Positions 55,254 through 64,000 of a stretch of DNA of 64,000 nucleotides are shown one piece after another. The DNA comes from Mycteria americana (lineage: Eukaryota > Chordata > Aves > Ciconiiformes > Ciconiidae). The notes below the pieces were generated by a model. That model was given only the letters and a program-made list of their open reading frames with translations. It did not search any database and had not been told where the DNA came from. Within the stretch, counting starts at the first letter, position 1, and each line of letters opens with the position of its first letter. The position numbers were made by a program, and so were the translations under genes. Location of the stretch: the NCBI RefSeq assembly GCF_035582795.1, contig NC_134367.1:87837062-87901061 (forward strand), written 5' to 3'.

Positions 55254-57385
55254 TAATCCTCCTTTGGAAATCTGTTATAGCCAACGAGCATCCCTTGTCA
55301 AAGGCAGCAAGGGTTAAATGATACAAAGCTATAAATGGAACCACCCCTGTTTCTATTTGAGAGAGAGTACTTTTTGGCACTAGGTCTAAGCAGTTTCAGG
55401 CTCAAAATACAATTAATTTTATTTTGAGCAAGTAATTGTGTTTCAGAATGCATTGTGTTGGGTGTTGATTGCTAATTCAATTTACCCATTCTAATCCTCA
55501 AGTAGTCTATTTTCTGTGTTCCAGGCTAAATAAGCTGCAGTCTCTGCCTTTTCCTTCCCTATAAATTTGGTGTAGAGCAACATCAGGATGAGAAAAGAAT
55601 TGGAATGGAACAGAGCATGTGTGACCTTTCTTCCATGGGGAAGGTGGGTGGCCAGGAGACTGAAGATGTTTGCAGGTAGGTACTGCTGCTGGAATTGCGA
55701 GGGAAATGAATGTGACCCCAGATTAACAAACTCTAAGTTAGGGATCATTGCAATGGTCCCTGTCAGTGCTCCATGACTAGACAGGGGCTTCTACTATGGG
55801 ACTCCCTCTAACATGTGCTTTACCACAACCAGCTGTCTTCTAGGAAGAGATTTAAACCATATGGAATTTGAATTATACAAGTCTGTAATGTCTAGAGATA
55901 ATTAATTTGTGACATAGACAAACTAGTGTTTGAAAATTTGTGCTCAGGTTTGGGGAGAGGGTGCAATCATGTTTAGAGGTACAGAATGCAAATCAAGGAG
56001 TGGCTAGAGCTAAGCTGTGGTGTACTCTGGTTCATTGACAATATTGGTCTGAATTTGCTGATGCTGCGTTACTGAATGCACACTATTGCACATATAACTT
56101 AAAATGTGTGTTATATGACAGGAAATAGTTGGAGTTAAATGAAAAAAAAAATTAACCCAAGTCCACATTAAAACTCCATACCTACAAATGGATTTGTGGG
56201 GACAGAGGAGGCCAGCTTAATGGCAGCCCTGTATGGCCAGCCATGTCTGTTGAGGACTAAGGCCCCTTATCCCTCATCCTATTCAGGTCCATAAATGATA
56301 GCAAAAAAGTAAGGAATAAACTATTACTTAGGTCCATTGGCATAAAATAAAAAGCAATGGTTTTAAGCTGCAGCAAGAAGAATTTGCATTAGACAATAGA
56401 AAAACATGTTTGAGAATCTACAAGCTTTCTCAGTGAGCATCCTCCAGAAATTGTTAGCAGATATAGTCCTGTATCTACGACATATTCTGAGTGAATTCCA
56501 GTGATTGCTCTATGGTATTCAACCGTGCAAGTCTGAAGTATTTCAAATACAAATAAGGAAATAGATGCAAATTAAAAACTATTATTGTTAACTCTTCTGT
56601 TCTTGAAATGTTGCATGTCACATTTAACACAGAATAGTTAACAATATTTTTGCTGTTGTTCAAATATAATCCAGAGGTCAAAGATCTGCTACACTTGGTA
56701 CTGGGCAAACATGAAACAAATTCAGCTTGTTGGGCTGCTGTTTTTAAACACCTATGTCAATTCACAGAAGTCAGTGAGTCTTGAGTAAAATGGAACTTTC
56801 TTAGGCATCTAGTCTCACAGTCTCTTAGTGCTGTATGACTTTGCATGGGAAAATAAAAGTGGGACTGCAGGTCAAATCCTGTTCTTTGCTATAGCAGAAG
56901 AAAGCTAGAATAAGTATATTTGAAATTATTATTCCACTTTTATACCAGCACTACTAAGCAAGTCTACAACTTGCAAGAAAAGAGTAAATGAAAACAGAAA
57001 TTAATAGCAGTAGAGTTCAATAGGCAGTGTTTTTTGCCTTGAAGACGAACAATGACATCAGTGAACTAGCTTCAAGGTTGGGTAAATAAGATTAGAATAA
57101 TAATCTATACCCTAGGAAATTACAGAAATCTTCAGTGGACTGTATTGAAGACATACCAAACAATCATTCATTTCAGGGAAATTGCTACTGGAGACTATTG
57201 TAACTTTTCCAGAAAATTCACAAAAGTCCTTCTCTCCACTTGTCACTGCTGGCTTAAAAAGCAAATAAGAAGCACAAGAAATGTTGGTGTTTTAATATAT
57301 AAATAAAGTGGGGGCTAGGGCAAAGAAGGAAAGCGTTCCATGCTATTTTTGCTGAGGAAATATCAGAATGGCACCCAAATCATAT

Positions 57386-57409
57386 TAAAAAAAAAAAGAA
57401 AAAAAAAAA
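57386..57409. repeat. A-rich simple sequence
   Basis: Two A runs of about ten bases are separated by one G. No retroposed sequence was recognised beside it. Confidence 0.8.
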
Positions 57410-58825
57410 GTATCTATACTTGTCTTAAAAGTTTGACCACCATAACTTATCTGTTACCAAAGCTTTTTTATGTGTGTTAAACCATTGTTTAACAAAAGAA
57501 ACTGAGAGTGTGCAAAAGTTGCACTGATACAAATATGGTGGTATTTAACTGTGGTTTTTATTGATTCAGCTAAGTACTGCCAGTGGGTGTGCTTTTATTT
57601 TAATTTTTTTTTCTTCTTTAAAGCAAATTGAAATTTGGCTTAAAAATACGGACCAGAACATAGGACCATAATGTTATTGCACCCCTGAAGCTAACAATAT
57701 CTCAAAATCAAAGTGGGTATAATCCACTTTAACACGAAGATAACTGACAAAGTCTCTTGGTCTTCCTCTATTGTCAGACAGAAATTTGTCCAACAATGAA
57801 TGGAAAAAAAATGTTTGTTTTGGAAGGAATATAAGAATGCTTTTCTGAAATAGCTCATGAAAGACAGGGAGACACATGATAGTTAAGTCACTTGCTCATG
57901 CCATGCAAGAAATCTGTAGAAGAATGAGTAAGTTATCTACAATTAGGACATTTTTATTGCTGTTTTACATCCTTCCTACATTCTCTCACACTGGGAATTA
58001 ATCCTCAAGTTTTGGTAGCAAATCCCATTAAGATCTGTCCCAAATCCTCTTTTTAAAATATTATGCAATTTAAGGCAACACAATGAAGTAATTGTGTGTG
58101 TGGCGGGGGGGATGTTATCAATGATTAGAATAAATATTTATACTACATTAGTCTCTATAGAGCATTAACTAAGACTATTTTGGTAGACCAATTATAAATA
58201 CTAAAGAACAAAATGCTTCCTATAAAATCTTAGAGCTAATGGTGAAACCCAAGTTAACAATAATGCAATTGACTTCAATAAAACAGTGTTTCAGCTTAAA
58301 GGTACATAAAGGTAACAAGGCTTTATACTCCGTAACAGTGTGCATATCTTGGAAGGTATCAGTGCTCTGATGTTCCTTGTAGGCAAAGCTCTTCTCAAAT
58401 TCAACTCACTACCTGTCTCTAGAAAGCTAGGTAATATTTGTTCCTATTTTAATAAAATAGGAAATAGGATAGTTGCCATCCATCTCTGAAACCCTTGTAT
58501 GCCTGCTGGAGGATCTGTAAACAGGGACCATTTTGTACAGCAAATCAGAGCTAACTCCTGGTTTACGGGCATGCGCTGTAATAAAGTAAAACAAATGTTT
58601 ACAACTTTCTGGCCTTAAGACCATGATCACAAAACTATACTTGAACCCAGCTTTCACAAGGAAAGATTCTCTCCAGACATACATTTTCAGTTTAATAAGT
58701 AAAGAAGCTCCCTGCACTTACCAAGTATTAACAAATTTAAGCAAAATAAAGTGATTCTGGAGTACAAATGTTCTACACAAGGTGTATAAAGTAATTCTTC
58801 CACTCTCCTTGATGCTAGAGAGTCT

Positions 58826-59130
58826 TAAGAAGTACTGTTTTGGGCACCATACTTCAAGAAAAATGTAGACGCACTGGAGACAATCCAGAAAGGAGTAAAA
58901 AGAATGAGCAACAGTCTAGAGGGAGCAAGAGGGAGGGTGGAAGGAACTGGCATTGTTTAGTCTAGAGAAGACTAAGGAAAGATGGGATGTCAGCCCATAA
59001 CCATGAACAATGTTTCTGCAAAGACGAAAACATAAACTATAGATGGGAAAAGAAGTAATGAAAAAACTGCAGCAGAGGAAATTCATATCATTGCTAAAAG
59101 TAACTTTCCTTGAATAGATTGGTTAAGGGC
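58826..59130 (+). mobile_element. Eroded CR1/L3-type LINE relic
   Basis: Phrases typical of the end of CR1/L3 ORF2 survive in order: TTTTGGGCACCATACTTCAAG, GACAATCCAGAAAGGAG, GCATTGTTTAGTCTAGAGAAG, then AAGAAGTAATG and CAGCAGAGGAAATTCATAT. The frame is destroyed and segments are missing. This is an ancient insertion, far older than the two CR1 copies on the left. Confidence 0.7.
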
Positions 59131-62100
59131 TTAGTAAAGTTTTCTGGCTAAATTTCATTTTCAGTTTAAAAATTAAATGCCAATATCTGGTAAAGTTGTG
59201 AAGCGCAAGTAAATTCTGTATATAAGTTGTAATTTCTAGGCCCATTCTGAAAACTTAACAATAAACTCTCTAGGATCTCTTGAAGATTTTACATTAAACA
59301 AATGTCTGCAGTAGGTCATGGCCACTTGGGATGACAGGATGCTAGTTGCTGAATGCCGCTGATTTGAAGCTGAACATAATTAGTGTCAACATTATAAGGA
59401 GTAGCACTGTATTTTCATTTGGGTTTTCATTTCATTTTTCAGACTGCAAGAAAATCTCATAGGGTGGTAATGGTTCAATTCCAAGTTCTCGTTGAATTTT
59501 GTCTTTGTGTGGGCCACTGAACAGAAGCATGAGTTTTGCTCACAGTCATAGTTGTTAATTCTGTGTAAGATCTGGGCCTCTTTCTATGTTTAATGAGGAA
59601 ACTGATTTTTCCTTTTTATATCAATCTTTAAGTAATTTTGAATGTTTTGAAGCTGAGTTTTCAACCCTATCTTCCTGTTCCATTCCTACTCCTTTCAAGA
59701 GATCTAAATAACAAATTCACTGAAGAGTGCCCACTGTAGCTATAAACAAGCTGTAAGCAATCCAGGAGATTATGTGTAGATATGCACATTGAAAGTGCAT
59801 AAAGATTAAAGGACATTTTAGACTTATATCCTTCTGAACTGAAACTTGGAACTTTATACTTCCTGTGTGGAGAGGAGTTCACAGTATTTGTATTATTCAC
59901 ATTTACTTTGTTTGTGCTTCTAGAGACCTGCTATCTAGGAAGAGACCATTTACCAGTGATTCACAAATACACCTAGTCAGAAAAGATGAACAAGCTGGGC
60001 TTCCCTACTCAGGGTGCTACTAGAAATCATCAGACATGGCAGGTAGATGAAGTTACCCCACCACAACTGTATTTTATCTAATGTGTTATATTGTGCCATA
60101 CCTTCTTATCTCCTTAAGGATGCAAGTTTTCTGGAGTATTTACCTGGCTGACAGAACACAATAACTGTGGCACATACAATTGTAGCGAGAGTAACTTCTG
60201 AGTTGCGGTCAGTTCTAGCTTTTATAGTTTTCAGTAGCAGATCTCAAAGCAACAGAGTTCAGCAGTACTGTCCTCATTTTTAAAAAAACAGAAACTGTAA
60301 GACTGGGGCTGGGAGGATTAGCCACTGTTCTCCTGTTAACCAGTGACAGAGTCAAAAATAGCACTTAGGTACGTTGAATCCCAATCCTGCACTGTAACAA
60401 GAAGACAGTATTCTTGAAATCACCTGAAAGCACCTTGAAAATTATATCAGCAATGAAACCTGGCTATAGGACTATTAATGGGACCTTCTGCAATGGGTCA
60501 TAGATGGTCAGAAAGGAATGGTATAAACATACAAGCCCAAAAACTTTGATTCATAAGGTTGACTATAAACTTACCATTACTCACCTTTTAGGAGGTCTGG
60601 GAACACCATTGCCTCTCGATGTATTTTAGGTTCTGCACCAGAAAAGCTAAAAAGAGGGGATCGAATAATAGAGATATGTAAAAGGAAGCAAGAGGGATGT
60701 CCAACCAATTAGAACTCGCCCCAGCCCTAATTCCAGGAACAAACGTTCATCTCATTTACCCCTCTCTCCTGGCCCTGAAAGTTCTGCTTACATATAACTT
60801 GGGGTGATAAAACAATATTCTTGGAAAACAGTTGCATTTCATCAGGAAACCAAAGATGCATGTTTATTCTGTACAATACTAAATGGATGGACGATGCACA
60901 AGAATGCATCAGTGCAGTGAGTTATATGTCTAAGCTTCTATTGTCTGGAGTATAACTTACAAAACCACTTCTGCACTTGAGATGCGTACCTAATGCTGTC
61001 CTAATATGGCTGTGGTTGAGATCGCCTGAACATTCCTCAGCTGCGCCTGCAGGAGAATGAGCGCAAAAATGTTAAATCTCCCACGTTTATATCTGTTGTG
61101 AAATGTTGGCACACTCTAGCAATCAGCATTAATGCTTGATTTGGTTTTGTGGGTTTCTTATTTAAATGCCACTAATTTAAGTTTGGAAAACTTCGGTCTT
61201 CCATATGTGATACAGCTTTCAGATGTGAATGTGTATATGTCTGTATGTGTGTCGGAGATGAAGAGGTTGAAATAGCATTAGGAGTCTTCTATAATTCTTA
61301 AATACTCGTGGGTCAACCTCTAAATATTACATATATATAATTAACTTCTCCAGTGCTGCATTCCTGGACAACTACATGGGTATGCAGGTACAAAGAGTTG
61401 ATTTCCAATGGTGTCTATAATGCCACTGAAGTCACACATACTGAAGTTTAAACATCAAGAAAAATACTGTAACTTACTTAAAAAGAAAACAAAGATGACT
61501 TCTGAAGTGATGTAATGCAGTGTATTTTCATGTATGTGATAAACTATTTCAAAGAAATTGCTAGCCAGTGAGATCACTCAATTGGCTCCATTTGTGCTTT
61601 TCCAAAAATAGATGTAGCATTGTGTATTGAGAGGTCTATTCCAGTTGTGCTGCAGGAGAATCCGTTACTTATCATAGATCTTTTCAGATCTTTTCTGAAA
61701 AAACACATTTTTTTCTTTTTTTTTTTTTAGGACAGATTAAATGTTTGGACTTAAGGACTGTGGGAAACCAGGCATCAGTTAGAGTGGCCAGCTGTTCTTT
61801 AATCCAGGGATTGGCCTGTATCCTGAGCAGTTGCAGCACCTGGGGACTTTGAATGTTGGTCAAACCTACCTTAGTTCTACCCATCAGGCTTGCCTAAAAC
61901 CTGGCTTGACTGGACCAGAGATTCTGGCTCACAAAGTGTCTGTTGCAGCTAGTGTGAGGCAAAATAATCCCTGAAAAGCACAGTAAGAATGATAGATTAT
62001 TGGGAGGGGTCTTTTTTGATTGCATGCATGTGACCCACTGAAAGTGGACCCATTTTGCTGGAAAAATGTTAAATCTTTTAGATTTGTTTTCAGGCAGAAC

Positions 62101-64000
62101 CATATCTTATTTTCTTTTTTTTTTTTCCTTAGTGACTACATTTTTTCAAACAAAACCTTATTACTTTTAATTGTTCCATGTTTGAAATTCACAAGAAATT
62201 TTGCTTTGAACAAGTAGCATTAAAGCGGGACATTTCAAAAATGTTTAGGAAAGGTGACATCTCTTGGATAATGAGGCAGGTAAATGCTCAAACTGATAGC
62301 AATGTTATCTAGCACTCATGACATATGAACGAGAGATCTAGAAAAGGACCTTTTGCCTCAGCTTGACCAGACTGTAAATGTCTGGCCTCATTAATCCAGA
62401 ATGCTAGGTTAGCCTTTGTTTTAAACTCCCTACGCTGCATAAGAAGGTATCTTAGGCCATTGTTATGTGGTTACTTTAATCAAGCAGATGTCTGCACTGC
62501 TGCCAGAAAAGATTGGTCTTGTCTTTTCTCCTCCAGTAACCCACTGCCTTTTCCCTGCTGCTTTCTGTGTCCTAGCTCTAGCGTGCACATAGCAACCCTT
62601 TGAATCAGGCCAAAGAACATTATATGTCTGAAAACTAATATCAAGGAAACAAAAAAAAGTCAGTGCTCTTACAAGGAAGCAGGAATGTCCAAGGGTGCAA
62701 AGGTGGGTAGGACTGCCCCTTTAATGGACCATTGTAGATTTATACTGAACTGAAATGATCGCATAACCGTGCTTTCAGGGATTCAGAGAAAATAGCACCT
62801 AAAGCTGAAGAGAGACCAGCTTATCAGGAAATGGGAGGACCTATCTTAAATCCCAAGTTTTGCATGAAGATCACTTATGATCTCTCTTTCAACATTTCAC
62901 AGTTAAAGGTGGAGATGGATACCTATCATATATGGTATATCAGTAATCAGAGCCCACAAAAAAAGATCAGGATACACATCTGCCACCTTTGTTGAAAGTG
63001 CTCTTGCCACCAGCCCAGAGACCATCCTGGAGATGATGTAGGAAAGTCCTTCTGTTGTGGCTGAAGGTCCAATAACCCTGTGAAGGAAGGCATTCCAGAT
63101 TGCCTGGGACAGACCTGGGTGTGAAAAGGAGCATGATGCTCTTGTCAGCTGATTTGGATGCTTACCTGGGAAGAGAGGCTGGAGTTCTGCTCTGGCATAG
63201 TTTACATGTTTCATAGTAAATAGGATGTGGTGAGAGCAAGAATAAACAGTAGACATGAAGAAAATAGAAACCTAAGTTCGTACTGCCAAAGGCCAAGTGT
63301 GCATAAAAGCTTCCTTACTGCAAACTGCACCTGAGACATTCTAAAATCCTGTGTAGATAACATTTAAACTCAATAAGATATCTTGAGGAAAACCAGACAG
63401 CCATCTTGAATGAGGGAGTGAGATACATTTTTTTATGATTATTCCCCTCTACACCAGCAAAATTGGCTGGACACAGAGGAAGAGAAACAACAATAGGTCC
63501 AAATCTTGTAGATATCAGTAGTAAAATCCAGAGATGTGTTTGACACTGCCCCTGTAATTAACATGCACAAACCCAGCCTAATTCTCTTATAGTTTAAAGA
63601 TATGTCTTCCCTGCCTCTTAGGTAATCTAGGCTGGGAAAGCTCATTCCACATCAGTTAGGATTTCTTTTCATTTGAGTCACTTTTTCTATCACAGCAATG
63701 CACAACTGACATGTATGATGTTATTTATGCTATGTATCCAAGTTAATATTCTTATTACTCTGCTGCATATCCCACGACACCTTTGCAGGAGGGGTGATTC
63801 ATCTCAACAGGCTTAGCTAGTGAAACTCTTTAAATAACTGTATGTGAAACATATGGTTCAAGACAGAAAACATTTTGAGAGTGGAATAGAGCCAGGAATA
63901 GCAGCTGTCACTAATACAGTAGAGTGAGATTTGATGTCTCATAGAGGGCAAACCAAAGCAAACTTTAATATCCAAGAATCTTTGAGTTTACAGACTAGTT
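59131..64000. other. Intergenic, no gene recognised
   Basis: AT-rich sequence to the window edge. The largest open frame is a 117-codon minus-strand one at 62903-63256, with no recognised motif and no visible splice or regulatory support. A T-run with an A/C-rich flank lies near 61715-61728. Confidence 0.55.

Larger units (their letters stand above)
44911..58825. other. Gene-poor AT-rich intergenic region
   Basis: About 14 kb downstream of EXO1 in which no coding exon, RNA gene or intact mobile element was recognised. In mammals MAP1LC3C and PLD5 lie on this side, but I found no exon resembling either. It contains small tandem duplications, A/T runs, G-rich and C-rich tracts and hairpins, listed separately. 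Confidence 0.55.

Noticed and set aside
62903-63256. 117-codon minus-strand frame
   Set aside because: Looks less random than most but matches no family I know, and no flanking splice or polyadenylation signals support it. Conservation data would be needed to revive it.
45000-64000. MAP1LC3C or PLD5 exons expected from mammalian gene order
   Set aside because: I looked for their characteristic peptides in the open frames and saw none; they may lie beyond the window or be missed as short exons.

Overview
This window looks like bird chromosomal DNA. The evidence is two CR1 retrotransposon copies with typical avian 3' ends (one nearly full length), two avian-type endogenous retrovirus LTRs, and an intron-containing vertebrate EXO1 gene starting in a CpG island. 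The species cannot be read from the sequence. The LTR families recall non-chicken birds, but that is from memory and tentative.

Layout. 1-3438: AT-rich non-coding DNA. 3439-4012: a sense-strand LTR with no internal retroviral sequence beside it. 5130-6447: a compact minus-strand gene with one open coding exon of 316 codons. It encodes a predicted secreted, N-glycosylated protein with the core motifs of the N-formylglutamate amidohydrolase fold. 6448-9838: non-coding, with a 37-bp tandem duplication. 9839 to about 14450: a near full-length CR1 on the minus strand, whose ORF1 (SGNH esterase) and ORF2 (endonuclease plus reverse transcriptase) are broken by a few frameshifts and stops. 17270-18048: a 5'-truncated CR1 on the plus strand whose tail has become a TTCTA microsatellite. 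19987 to about 20700: a minus-strand solo LTR. 20705-25050: non-coding, with a striking 19-bp-arm hairpin at 22581-22624.

25050-44900 is EXO1 on the plus strand: a CpG-island promoter with a ZNF143-type site, a non-coding first exon, 13 coding exons spliced here by hand to a continuous 811-codon frame, and a 3'UTR of about 210 nt ending after AATAAA at 44880. All catalytic acidic residues of the XPG/FEN1-family nuclease are present. The disordered C-terminal part keeps the MLH1-binding RSRFF motif, but the PCNA-binding motif has lost its final aromatic residue.

44905-64000 is about 19 kb of AT-rich DNA with no gene I could recognise, only small repeats, hairpins and an eroded CR1/L3-type relic near 58.8 kb. 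The two host genes are unrelated in function: EXO1 is a nuclear 5'-3' exonuclease for mismatch repair and end resection, and the hydrolase-like protein would act outside the cell. I see no shared promoter or operon-like arrangement.
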